DNA of 64,000 nt from Polynucleobacter sp. MWH-Aus1W21 (GTDB lineage: Bacteria > Pseudomonadota > Gammaproteobacteria > Burkholderiales > Burkholderiaceae): assembly GCF_018687275.1 (NCBI RefSeq), contig NZ_CP061287.1, forward strand, positions 1,922,001-1,986,000, in the 5' to 3' direction. A program made the position numbers and the translations under genes. The stretch's first letter is position 1. Each line of letters starts with the position of its first letter. This document shows positions 25,470 through 33,083 of this stretch, piece by piece. The notes beneath the pieces are model-generated. The model worked only from the letters and a program-made list of their open reading frames with translations, was not told the origin of the DNA and searched no databases.

Positions 25470-26129
25470 GTGGGTTGTCCGGAGATGGTTTGTTCAATGC
25501 TTGCGTCAGGCCCGCCTCGACGGCAGGGAATAAATGGGTCATGGCAGTGGGATCTGCATCCAATGCCTGGCTGGCGGACATCCACGCGTTGAAGTCCATG
25601 CCCAGCACTGCGCCTTGAACTGCACGCACTTGGGATGAACAGACATCCAGCACCGCGAGTGCCTGCCAGCCTTCTTCGGTCCGGGGTGAATTCACCTGGT
25701 ATGGACACTCAGGACAGGTCGACTCGCATGCGCCGCAGTACGTGGCCCCGCCACCGAAGTGCCATTCGGTGCGGGCCTTCAGCCGTTTTTTTCGGCATCC
25801 AAAAGATAGAGTGCAGCCAGGTATTCACGCTCGAAGGCATCGGCCACAGGCCACAGCTCCATGAGCGCAGAAATGCCGTCCGGCGTGACGGCTGCGGCTT
25901 TGCCTTTGTCGTCACCCACACCCTCCCAAGCCAAGATGGCAGCCTTGGCCAACTCGGTGATCAGGGTGGCGGTGCGCGCTCCGGCTGCCGCGTGGTCTTT
26001 GCCATCGATCAGAGCTGCAGCATGGCGAGCTGCCATGACCAACGCAGTGGTCGCAGGCTTGACTTTGATGCGCACGCCTTGGACCAGGTCGAGCCAATAA
26101 GGCTCACGTTTGAGATTGAGTTTGAGCAT
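25462..26129 (-). CDS. Tail assembly chaperone, -1 frameshift product (gpGT-like)
   Basis: Reading the 25779-26129 frame and slipping -1 at A AAA AAC (25791-25785) continues for 107 more codons to 25462, with no stop between, giving about 222 residues. The trans-frame segment contains CGACESTCPEC, a Cys-x2-Cys-x3-Cys-x2-Cys motif that exists only in the long form. A GTG at 25695 could give a free 77-residue protein, but it has no convincing ribosome site. In lambda-like phages the G/GT pair is required for tail assembly and lies just before the tape measure gene, as here. Confidence 0.78.
25779..26129 (-). CDS. Tail assembly chaperone, short form (gpG-like)
   Basis: This 116-residue protein begins MLKLNLKREPYWLDLVQGVRI. 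A helical body follows (TALVMAARHAAALIDG, TLITELAKAAILAWEGVG). It lies between the tail tube and tape measure genes, the position of lambda G. It ends LLDAEKNG just after the slippery heptamer, so most ribosomes would terminate here and a minority make the long form. The family keeps the unassembled tape measure in solution. Confidence 0.82.
   Translation of the reverse strand: MLKLNLKREPYWLDLVQGVRIKVKPATTALVMAARHAAALIDGKDHAAAGARTATLITELAKAAILAWEGVGDDKGKAAAVTPDGISALMELWPVADAFEREYLAALYLLDAEKNG
25785..25791 (-). promoter_or_regulatory. Programmed -1 frameshift slippery site
   Basis: The coding strand reads GCC GAA AAA AAC GGC TGA. The heptamer A AAA AAC allows both tRNAs to re-pair after a one-base backward slip, and the zero-frame stop follows two codons later. 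Position and phase match the lambda G/GT switch exactly. Confidence 0.8.
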
Positions 26130-26144
26130 GTTTGCCTCTTAAGT

Positions 26145-27083
26145 TCAGTACGCAACCACGTCATTGACGAGTTGCACGGTCAGCATGTGACCGGCTGCGG
26201 TGTTCTTGGCAGCCTGCCAGTCAAAGGTGGCCTGAATGCCACCGGGGCCAGAGATCGAGAGCTTGGGCTTGGGCAGATAGACCTCATGCGCGATGAAGGT
26301 CAGGCTCTTGGTGGCGTCAATGACATAGCTGAAGGTCAACTCCAGCGGGGTGTTGTTGGTCGCGGCGTCGATCAATTCCGTATCCGCAAAACGCACCTCC
26401 AAATTGCCCGTCAGGCTGGCCACTGTGGGGTCGGCTCCTTCGATTTTTCCGTCGGAGCGAATCGTTTCGATGCGCGCCAAATTGTTCGAATAGGTCAACT
26501 GCGCCGCGACCACATTGCCCAGGTCCTGGCCATTCTTCTTGATCGAACCCTGAAACTGATTGAAGCGGGTGATCGGCAAGGTTGTGGGCGTCGCGTCTGC
26601 GCTGGCGGTGCGCTTGACCTCGCCTTGGGCAATCAGGCCCAAGGTGGCATCCGCTGCGCCAGAGCGTGCGAACTTCACCTGCAGCGAGTTGGCCATCACA
26701 CCAGAGGCCAGGAAGTAAGCCGGGATGTCTGGCAGTCCCGTCTCCAGTGACAGGCTCGGCAGCCCTGAATTGCCAGACACAAAAGTGTGGGTGTGCGCGG
26801 TATCTCCAACGCTCACAGGATTGCCCAGAAGGGCTTTGAGCCACATGCCGATGTTGCGCAGGTCAATGGGAATGACGATGTCACCCTCGACCTTGATCAC
26901 GTCACGGATAGGCGCGCTGGGGTCTCGACCCAGGCCAATCAGATCGTTGGCAATCAAGCCCTGTTCCGAGCCCAGGGTGGTGGAGACAAAGGGAATCTTC
27001 CCGAAGTCTCCCGTCGGTGTGTTTCCGTAGGTGGGTTCAAACGCAGCCAATAGGCTGGCGTTCGCGCCATAAGCACGAGCCAT
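26145..27083 (-). CDS. Major tail tube protein
   Basis: This 312-residue beta-rich protein begins MARAYGANASLLAAFEPTYG and includes VEGDIVIPIDLRNIGMWLKALLG, SLSLETGLPDIPAYFLASGV and KPKLSISGPGGIQATFDWQA. These are features of the siphovirus tail tube family (Phage_tube_2-like). It is strongly initiated (GGAGATTCATC before ATG) and lies between the terminator-like protein and the chaperone pair, the position of lambda V. It polymerises into the rings of the tail tube around the tape measure. Confidence 0.85.
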   Translation of the reverse strand: MARAYGANASLLAAFEPTYGNTPTGDFGKIPFVSTTLGSEQGLIANDLIGLGRDPSAPIRDVIKVEGDIVIPIDLRNIGMWLKALLGNPVSVGDTAHTHTFVSGNSGLPSLSLETGLPDIPAYFLASGVMANSLQVKFARSGAADATLGLIAQGEVKRTASADATPTTLPITRFNQFQGSIKKNGQDLGNVVAAQLTYSNNLARIETIRSDGKIEGADPTVASLTGNLEVRFADTELIDAATNNTPLELTFSYVIDATKSLTFIAHEVYLPKPKLSISGPGGIQATFDWQAAKNTAAGHMLTVQLVNDVVAY

Positions 27084-27118
27084 GATGAATCTCCAAGTGG
27101 TTAAGGTTTGTGGTGCGA

Positions 27119-27565
27119 TCAGGCCAAGGGATGGCTGCTCGCGTAATGCATCACCACGTCCAGCGTGCAGGCCTTGATACCCACAGACCCTTCAGGGGTG
27201 ACGTCTTCAAATTTGGGCGGCATCACTTCGGCGTGGTCAATCTGCCCAGACAAGGTCGGATCGGTCAAGACCAGGGTGCCCAACGCCTGAAGCAACTCAT
27301 CCATGCGCGCGTCCCTGGCAGATGCCTCGGGGTGCGCGACATAGATTTCAATGCTTGCCGCGTGCTCCCACAGGTAGGTCACAGGTGACAAGGTGACATC
27401 GACCTGGGTCATGTCCCCATCGCGCAGGAACACCATGGCGTGCTCGCTGAGCCGCTCCGGCAGGGATGAATTCCTGCGTATCGCATTGGGTTGCAGGGGC
27501 AGTCCGTCCAACAGCGTGAACAAAGCCCCCAGCGCCGCTTCTCGTTGACTGGTTTTGATCGTCAT
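27119..27565 (-). CDS. Tail terminator / minor tail protein
   Basis: This 148-residue protein begins MTIKTSQREAALGALFTLLDGL and contains TYLWEHAASIEIYVAHPEASARDARMDELLQALG. That resembles the lambda U-type tail terminator family, small alpha/beta proteins that cap the finished tail. It lies between the DUF6441 protein and the tail tube. Family membership is suggested by order and by the ExEIYVAHPE strand; no diagnostic residue was checked. Confidence 0.7.
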   Translation of the reverse strand: MTIKTSQREAALGALFTLLDGLPLQPNAIRRNSSLPERLSEHAMVFLRDGDMTQVDVTLSPVTYLWEHAASIEIYVAHPEASARDARMDELLQALGTLVLTDPTLSGQIDHAEVMPPKFEDVTPEGSVGIKACTLDVVMHYASSHPLA

Positions 27566-27566
27566 T

Positions 27567-28226
27567 TCATGTGTCCGAACTTTCTTCTGGCCACGACTGC
27601 GTGACCAACACCATCAGCCTGTCTTGCCACCGCTGGGCAGCACTGGCGATGTCGAATTTCTTCTTGAGTTGGGCTTGCGGTACCAGCAGAAAAATGGGGA
27701 CGGTGGTCAGCCCCCGTCCTGATTTCTGAGCAGATGCCGATGCCGCAGCAAAGCCTCCGCGCTTGCCTGTTTTGGCCCGAAAGTTGTCCGCCACCAAGAG
27801 CGACGGTTTTCCAGAGCGATACACAAAGCGCAGTCGTTGACCACGCATGCGCTCCCACAGACCAGGCGTCATGCGTTTGCCTCGTGGCCCTGTGCCTGCT
27901 GCAGGGAGCGGGATGGCGAGCCAGAACCCGTTCTTCGAACGGATCAACGCACCTTGGTCATGCGCCGCGACGACAACAGGCGCTCGGCTGTACACCAACC
28001 CCGCCGAACCCAAGCTGGGGCGTCCCTTCGGGTACACCTCCCCACGCCAGGTATTGGCCAGACGCGAGCCCAGACCAGAGCCTTCGATTTGCGTGCGCAA
28101 TTCACTCTTGAGTCCTTGCGTCGCCTCTCGCACGCCTGTGGTCACCGCCACCCGCGCCGAGTTCAGCTCCTGCGCCATCATCTTGGAGAGGTCGCCCTGC
28201 AGGGCAGCCAGTAGTCGCACGCTCAT
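27567..28226 (-). CDS. DUF6441-family phage tail protein
   Basis: This 219-residue protein has an N-terminal helix (MSVRLLAALQGDLSKMMAQEL), then TWRGEVYPKGRPSLGSAGLVYSRAP, GFWLAIPLPAAG and LRFVYRSGKPSLLVADN. This resembles DUF6441 proteins, found at the lambda Z position (head-tail connection or minor tail). ATG 28226 is preferred to GTG 28232 because GCGAGG leaves workable spacing only to the ATG. The C-terminus is Lys/Arg-rich. Confidence 0.78.
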   Translation of the reverse strand: MSVRLLAALQGDLSKMMAQELNSARVAVTTGVREATQGLKSELRTQIEGSGLGSRLANTWRGEVYPKGRPSLGSAGLVYSRAPVVVAAHDQGALIRSKNGFWLAIPLPAAGTGPRGKRMTPGLWERMRGQRLRFVYRSGKPSLLVADNFRAKTGKRGGFAAASASAQKSGRGLTTVPIFLLVPQAQLKKKFDIASAAQRWQDRLMVLVTQSWPEESSDT

Positions 28227-28228
28227 GC

Positions 28229-28564
28229 TCACCTCGCCGTCGATGGATAGTCAGGCAAGGGGTAGGCGCTCACCGTCCAGATCAATCGATCACGGTCAAC
28301 CAGCGCATCCCCCTGAATGACGTAGATGACACCCCGCCACGTCAGGCGATCGCCCTCTTGAGGCCGGGCAACATCGGCTGCTTGCAAGTCAAACCGATAC
28401 GAGGTCACCGCCAGATGTGACTGACCGAATTCCTGTACCGAATCCGGTGCCTTGCTGATGACCTTGAGTTCGATGGTCTCCCCAGCCACAGCGCAGTACT
28501 GCGCCGGGGATCCCAAACTTGCGAACAGCCGTTTGACACCCAAGGCAAACGGATCGCGTGGCAT
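28229..28564 (-). CDS. Head-tail joining protein
   Basis: This 111-residue protein contains HLAVTSYRFDLQAADVARPQEGDRLTWRG and YVIQGDALVDRDRLIWTVS, consistent with the gpFII-like head-tail joining family that forms the interface of the neck. The frame is open upstream to 28606, but ATG 28564 overlaps the capsid gene stop as TGATG and gives the expected short length. No strong ribosome site is visible, so it probably depends on coupling to the capsid gene. Confidence 0.75.
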   Translation of the reverse strand: MPRDPFALGVKRLFASLGSPAQYCAVAGETIELKVISKAPDSVQEFGQSHLAVTSYRFDLQAADVARPQEGDRLTWRGVIYVIQGDALVDRDRLIWTVSAYPLPDYPSTAR

Positions 28565-29568
28565 CAGCTGGCCAGGAGCTTGACCAAGAGCCCCGGGCGA
28601 TGGCACATCGGCAGCGGATTGCTCTGCGTGTGCAGATCCGTGCCGCGACCAAATTCACGAGGCTCTTGCTTGGCGTACAGGGGCTGACCCAGCGTATTGA
28701 CCGTCTCATTGAAGTCAGCCGGTGCGAAGTACGTGGCAAAGGTGTCCACCGTGCCTTCGGGGAAGGCATGGCCTTCGCCAGAGGCGATGAACTTGCGCAC
28801 ATTGCCATCCACATCGGAGGCCTGGCCCAGGTACTCCTCGAAGGTGACGCCTGCGAAGGTGAAGCCTGTGCGTTGGTCTGCACGCAGCGCCAGACTCTCC
28901 TGGTACCACTGATACGCCTTGACCACATTGGGGTGAGCCGTCAGCAGATCAAAGAATTCCGGGGAGACCAGCACGCGAACACCAGTCATGTATTCGCCTT
29001 TGAGGTTGAGCTCAAGGTAGCGCTTGAGATCCAGGCACTTCTTCTTGACGTCCGTTTTTTCGTTGTTGAGCGCGAAGTTGAACTCCTTAGGCTCAATGCC
29101 GAACTCATCAAAGAGGTTGTAGAGGACCGAGCCGTCCGCATCCAGGATCACGCCCTTGAGCGCGCCCATGCGCAAATGCTCCAGCGTGATGGCATGCTTG
29201 TTGCGCATCGACTGCAGATGCTCGGCCATCACGTTCGCGATGGTTTCGGTGTCGGTTTCAGAGCCAAAGGCACGCAGGCCTTGAACCTCTTCGGGCAGCA
29301 CCACATCGTCGTGCGGAATGTGCGGGATGATGAACGAGCGCAGAGTGCGGCGACCGCGCTTGCCCACCGTGCCAGGGGCACCTACGGGTAGCGTGGGCAG
29401 CAAATTCAGAACGCCGTTGCGCTCTTCCACAGCGATCTGGCGAAAGCGCACAGGGCGAGCAGGCATCAGGTTGATCTGATCGAGCTTGCCGAACTGGTTG
29501 GGCAGGATGTTGATGGCGGCTGTGAGCGCCGTCATCGAAAACGCGGGGGACTGGAAAGGATTGTTCAT
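28564..29568 (-). CDS. Major capsid protein (lambda gpE family)
   Basis: This 334-residue major head protein of the HK97-fold gpE family begins MNNPFQSPAFSMTALTAAINILPN. It contains LPVGAPGTVGKRGRRTLRSFIIPHIPHDD, the DVKKKCLDLKRYLELNLKGEYM helix, and RVLVSPEFFDLLTAHPNVVKAY, all conserved blocks of this family. Length is close to lambda E (341). AAGGAG lies eight bases upstream of the ATG. It follows the decoration protein, as in lambda D-E order. Confidence 0.93.
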   Translation of the reverse strand: MNNPFQSPAFSMTALTAAINILPNQFGKLDQINLMPARPVRFRQIAVEERNGVLNLLPTLPVGAPGTVGKRGRRTLRSFIIPHIPHDDVVLPEEVQGLRAFGSETDTETIANVMAEHLQSMRNKHAITLEHLRMGALKGVILDADGSVLYNLFDEFGIEPKEFNFALNNEKTDVKKKCLDLKRYLELNLKGEYMTGVRVLVSPEFFDLLTAHPNVVKAYQWYQESLALRADQRTGFTFAGVTFEEYLGQASDVDGNVRKFIASGEGHAFPEGTVDTFATYFAPADFNETVNTLGQPLYAKQEPREFGRGTDLHTQSNPLPMCHRPGLLVKLLAS

Positions 29569-29571
29569 TGC

Positions 29572-29949
29572 TTAGACTCCTTGACGAACGAGGACGCCGA
29601 TCGCTTCGAGCTGAGCGATGGCTGCGGTTTTTTCTTCCGTGGTGATGGCAGAAGGCCAGATGAGCGCGTGATCCGCCACGATGGCCTGGCGCGAAACAAT
29701 CAGGCCGTTGGTTTTTTCTGCGGCACTGGCATCGATGCTTTGCAGCACCACGCCAGCCGCGACCTCGGAACCGTCGGTTGCAGAAGGGTCGAGTGCTTTG
29801 ACCTTTTGGGTCGCACTGACTCGGCCAATCACGGCACCGAGCTTGAGGTTTTGTCCGTTCACCACCGTGACCTGGTCACGGGAATACAGGTTTTCCTCTT
29901 CGTACTTGAGCAGGTCGCCCAAGGTGAGGTCATTGGTAATGGCAGTCAT
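29572..29949 (-). CDS. Head decoration protein (lambda gpD family)
   Basis: This 125-residue small head protein has GDLLKYEEENLYSRDQVTVVNGQ near the start and RVSATQKVKALDPSATDGSEVAAGVVLQ in the middle, the characteristic decoration-protein layout. Trimers stabilise the expanded capsid. It lies between the protease/scaffold and the major capsid genes. AGGAGAACC precedes its start. Confidence 0.9.
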   Translation of the reverse strand: MTAITNDLTLGDLLKYEEENLYSRDQVTVVNGQNLKLGAVIGRVSATQKVKALDPSATDGSEVAAGVVLQSIDASAAEKTNGLIVSRQAIVADHALIWPSAITTEEKTAAIAQLEAIGVLVRQGV

Positions 29950-29961
29950 CAGGTTCTCCTA

Positions 29962-30414
29962 TTAACGGTGGGTGACGTGCGCTGCGTCACGCTGCTTTTG
30001 AGCGCGCTGCTGCGCCGCACGAACGACGGGGCTGTCTTCGGGCTTGGCTTGGGTTTGGGTTCCTGCTTCCGGCAAGATTCGGCTGGAGATTTCGGGAGAG
30101 CCAGAGGCCTTGGCCGCCAACAGCTCCTTGCGTGCTTGGTCAACTGAGACACCACGCTCGATCAGGGCCGCCGTCATCTCGGACTTGCCCGCCAGAAGAC
30201 ACATCTCGGCAATGGCCAGCACCTGTGCACTGGCCGCCTTGATGTCGTGGCCTTGAGCTGCGGCACTGGCTTGCACCTGAGCGCCGGGTTGATCACCCGT
30301 GCTTTGCGCGGCATCGCCATCTTTTGCAGGCCCAGTACCTGTCTGGTCGGCTGGTTGGTGTTGATCTTCTTGGTTGGTCTGCCCATCGGCAGTTTGGGTT
30401 GCATCGTTTTGCAT
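29962..30414 (-). CDS. Nested scaffold protein from an internal start (Nu3-like)
   Basis: A strong AAAGGAGCGTTTGC sequence precedes an in-frame ATG at 30414 inside the protease gene, which would give a 150-residue protein starting MQNDATQTADGQTNQEDQHQ. It is acidic and Gln-rich at first, then helical (KAASAQVLAIAEMCLLAGKS, VSVDQARKELLAAKASG). Lambda Nu3 is made in exactly this way from the C gene, so this is a scaffold around which the shell assembles. The internal ribosome site is what supports separate expression. Confidence 0.75.
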   Translation of the reverse strand: MQNDATQTADGQTNQEDQHQPADQTGTGPAKDGDAAQSTGDQPGAQVQASAAAQGHDIKAASAQVLAIAEMCLLAGKSEMTAALIERGVSVDQARKELLAAKASGSPEISSRILPEAGTQTQAKPEDSPVVRAAQQRAQKQRDAAHVTHR

Positions 30415-31356
30415 GCAAACGCTCCTTTTCATAGACGGCCCGGGCGTGGAGATCCCCATCTCGCGGCCCGAACCTTGAATTCGCGCGATGGATGTCGTTT
30501 TCGTTTGGAGCTCTTCACTCAGAGCGATCAGTGCGTCGTCAAGCGTCCCGACCACATCGGCCAGACCGGCAGCAATAGCGTCTTGTGCGAAATACAGCCC
30601 GGCTTCGGTGTCTTGAACGTCTTGCGCTGAGAGGTTTCGGTTGACTGCGACCGTCGACACGAACAGGCCATACAGCCGGTCCACTTCGGCCTGCAGGGCT
30701 TGCGCCGCATCGGTGGACAAAGGCGCATGGGGCGACATGTCGTTCTTGCGGTCCCCGGCATAAACCGCCGTGTAGCGAAGCCCGCTCATGGCGTCTCGCT
30801 GGGACTGATCCACATGCAGTGCGATCACGCCAACAGAGCCCACACCACCGGTTCGAGTGACATAGACCCGCGTGGCCGCGCTGGCGATGGCGTACGCCGC
30901 CGAGAACGCGTCATCGTTGGCAACGGCCCAGATGGGCTTGATCTGACGGGCTGCCACGATCTGGTCGGCCAGATCAAACGCACCTCCCGCCTCACCGCCT
31001 GGTGAATCGATGTCCAGCAAGATCGCATTGACTGCTGGGTCACGCACGGCCTGCGCAAGCTGCGCGCTGATGGCCGCGTAACTGGTCAGACCCGAAGCCG
31101 CATCGACCGCTGCCGCTCGCCGCACCAAGGTGCCGGACACGCTAATGACAGCAATGTTCGATGTCAGCGATGTGGATGCGACAGGCGGGGCCTGTGCCGC
31201 CAACTGTTTGATAAGTTGTTGCGAATCGTCTGACATGGCTAATCCCAAGCGGGGGCCAAGCACCGAGAGAATCACATCCAGCTTTCTGGGATGAATCAAC
31301 AGGGGCGTGCCAAAGATTCGCGATGCCAGATGTGGCATCGACGAGATGTGGTTCAT
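29962..31356 (-). CDS. S49-family head maturation protease with C-terminal scaffold
   Basis: This 464-residue SppA-like protease acts in prohead maturation, like lambda gpC. It has LLDIDSPGGEAGGAFDLADQI (about 113-133), the nucleophile Ser about 152 in DDAFSAAYAIAS, and Lys about 204 in GDRKNDMSPH, the Ser-Lys dyad of the S49 family. The last 150 residues are Gln/Ala-rich and helical, the scaffold part. ATG 31356 is chosen over earlier in-frame codons because AGAGGA lies just upstream and it falls right after the portal stop. Confidence 0.9.
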   Translation of the reverse strand: MNHISSMPHLASRIFGTPLLIHPRKLDVILSVLGPRLGLAMSDDSQQLIKQLAAQAPPVASTSLTSNIAVISVSGTLVRRAAAVDAASGLTSYAAISAQLAQAVRDPAVNAILLDIDSPGGEAGGAFDLADQIVAARQIKPIWAVANDDAFSAAYAIASAATRVYVTRTGGVGSVGVIALHVDQSQRDAMSGLRYTAVYAGDRKNDMSPHAPLSTDAAQALQAEVDRLYGLFVSTVAVNRNLSAQDVQDTEAGLYFAQDAIAAGLADVVGTLDDALIALSEELQTKTTSIARIQGSGREMGISTPGPSMKRSVCMQNDATQTADGQTNQEDQHQPADQTGTGPAKDGDAAQSTGDQPGAQVQASAAAQGHDIKAASAQVLAIAEMCLLAGKSEMTAALIERGVSVDQARKELLAAKASGSPEISSRILPEAGTQTQAKPEDSPVVRAAQQRAQKQRDAAHVTHR

Positions 31357-31369
31357 AAGTCCTCTGGTT

Positions 31370-32872
31370 TCAGGTTTGCTGATCCACCAAGGACGCGCTT
31401 GGTGAGTCAGGGGGAAGCGTGGGTGCCGCCGAGTTGGTGGCACCATTGCGAGCCACTTGCCTGGGGTCCGTATCCAAAACGAGTCCCAATGCATCAGCCC
31501 GTGCGTTGTCTGCTGCGATCTCTTTGTCGATCGTTTCCGCGTCGTAACCAAAGGACGAGATGGCCTCAGAGCGGCTCATCAATCCAGAGCGAATGGCCAA
31601 CTGCAGGGCCTTGAACTCCTTCTCGGGATCCACCCACTGCCAGCCTTGCGGGATCCCCTTCGCCGCCTGCCAAGCTCTGGCGGCTTGACGGCTCTTGGCA
31701 TACCCCGGCGCTGTCAGCACGCCACTGAGCACTGCCGCATCCATCCATGCACGCCAGATCGGACGGCACATCTGATGCACTATCACGCCGTGCTGGATGG
31801 CTTCACATCGGCGACGGAACTCCAGGAGACCGGCACGGATCGACGAGTAGTTCACACCCGACAGATCGCCCGTCAACTGTTCGTAGGTGATGCCCATGGC
31901 CACCGCGACTGCACGGAACTGCACCCGCAGGAACTCCGCGTAGGAGCCACCCACATCGGCTGGATCGGAGAACTTCACGTCCTCACCAGGCTCCAGAACT
32001 TGCAGGGTCCCCGGCTCCAAGCCCGTCATGGCCACGCCCAAATCGTCAGCTTCGCCCTCTCCCAGCAATTGGTCTTCAGGCGACTGGCGCGTGATGAAGC
32101 CAGCGAACATGGCCGCCGTCTTTTTGCGAACCAGCTCTGCGTCGTCGTACTGATCGAGCTCGTTGAGTTTGACCAAGGCCCGCGACAGCCAGGGCTCGCC
32201 GCGAATCTGTCCAGGCCGCAGGGGGCGAAACAGGTGGACGATCTCCTCAGCGGGTACGGGCACCAGGTCGTTGCCATTGACCGTCAAGCTCGGGTCCCCC
32301 GGATGCTCGCGGTACAGGTGGTAGGCCACGCGACGGCCAAGTGCATCAAACTCGATGCCGCTGCGGATCGGATTGCCAGATGCACTGATCGTGTTCAGGC
32401 TCAAAGGCAGGTGCTCGGGCTCCAGAATTTGCAGCTGGATCGGCACACTCAGGCCATCCTCTTGCCGCCGATTGCGGATACGGATCAAGCATTCACCGCC
32501 CTCGACCATCGCCCGGCAAGCCAGTGACTGCAAGCCGTAGAAATCGGTCAGGTTGTTACTGTCTGCCTCCTCCACCCATTGCCACCACAACGCGTGGACA
32601 CGCTCCCGAAACTTGGGGTCGTCCACCAAGGATTGCGGCTTGATCCCCGTGCCGATGGCATTGGAGACAAAGCTGTCGACCGCGTTGGCCGCCCAGGCGT
32701 TTCTGCGCACCAGGTCCCGAGACTTGACCCGCAGTTGATTGCCCGTGGCCAGCATCGCCGAGATCGCGCCCGGGTCACCAGGATTCCAGACACGCGACCT
32801 GCGGCCTGAGCCAGCGGCCTCGTGAACTGAATTCCAGCCCACATAGGCCGTAAGTTTTTTCCAAAAGGCCAT
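31370..32872 (-). CDS. Portal protein (lambda gpB family)
   Basis: This 500-residue lambda-family portal forms the dodecameric DNA channel. Visible blocks include LVRRNAWAANAVDSFVSNAIGTGIKP, WWQWVEEADSNNLTDFYGLQSL, RSGIEFDALGRRVAYHLYREHPGD and MGITYEQLTGDLSGVNYSSIRAG, all conserved in the family. AAAGGG lies before the ATG. It follows the small gpW-like gene and precedes the protease, as in lambda. Confidence 0.93.
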   Translation of the reverse strand: MAFWKKLTAYVGWNSVHEAAGSGRRSRVWNPGDPGAISAMLATGNQLRVKSRDLVRRNAWAANAVDSFVSNAIGTGIKPQSLVDDPKFRERVHALWWQWVEEADSNNLTDFYGLQSLACRAMVEGGECLIRIRNRRQEDGLSVPIQLQILEPEHLPLSLNTISASGNPIRSGIEFDALGRRVAYHLYREHPGDPSLTVNGNDLVPVPAEEIVHLFRPLRPGQIRGEPWLSRALVKLNELDQYDDAELVRKKTAAMFAGFITRQSPEDQLLGEGEADDLGVAMTGLEPGTLQVLEPGEDVKFSDPADVGGSYAEFLRVQFRAVAVAMGITYEQLTGDLSGVNYSSIRAGLLEFRRRCEAIQHGVIVHQMCRPIWRAWMDAAVLSGVLTAPGYAKSRQAARAWQAAKGIPQGWQWVDPEKEFKALQLAIRSGLMSRSEAISSFGYDAETIDKEIAADNARADALGLVLDTDPRQVARNGATNSAAPTLPPDSPSASLVDQQT

Positions 32873-32873
32873 C

Positions 32874-33083
32874 TCAGAACCCTTTGGATGTCGTGACCCG
32901 AATCTGGCGAGTCTTGGTTTTGCCGTTGCTTGATGCGAGCGCCGCCTCCACTTCGGCCAAGGCCAGTTTGAGATCGGAGACCGTGCGGTACTCGATGGTC
33001 TTGCCGTCGTAGGTCACCCGATGCTCACCACTGGCAATGGCTTCTCGCAGAGCTTGGGCATGTTCAAGGGTATAGGTCGTCAT
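32874..33083 (-). CDS. gpW-like head-tail joining protein
   Basis: This 69-residue protein (MTTYTLEHAQALREAIASGE, then HRVTYDGKTIEYRTVSDLKLALAEVEAAL) has the alpha/beta pattern of lambda gpW and its relatives, which close the portal after packaging. ATG 33083 overlaps the terminase stop as TGATG; an upstream in-frame ATG at 33095 lies inside the terminase end and is less likely. Its stop is two bases from the portal start. Confidence 0.82.
   Translation of the reverse strand: MTTYTLEHAQALREAIASGEHRVTYDGKTIEYRTVSDLKLALAEVEAALASSNGKTKTRQIRVTTSKGF

Noticed and set aside
25462..25695. Independent 77-residue gene starting at GTG 25695
   Set aside because: No convincing ribosome site; it is better explained as the end of the -1 frameshift product.
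28558..29391. 277-codon plus-strand frame opposite the capsid gene
   Set aside because: Antisense shadow of the major capsid gene; no domain or ribosome site.
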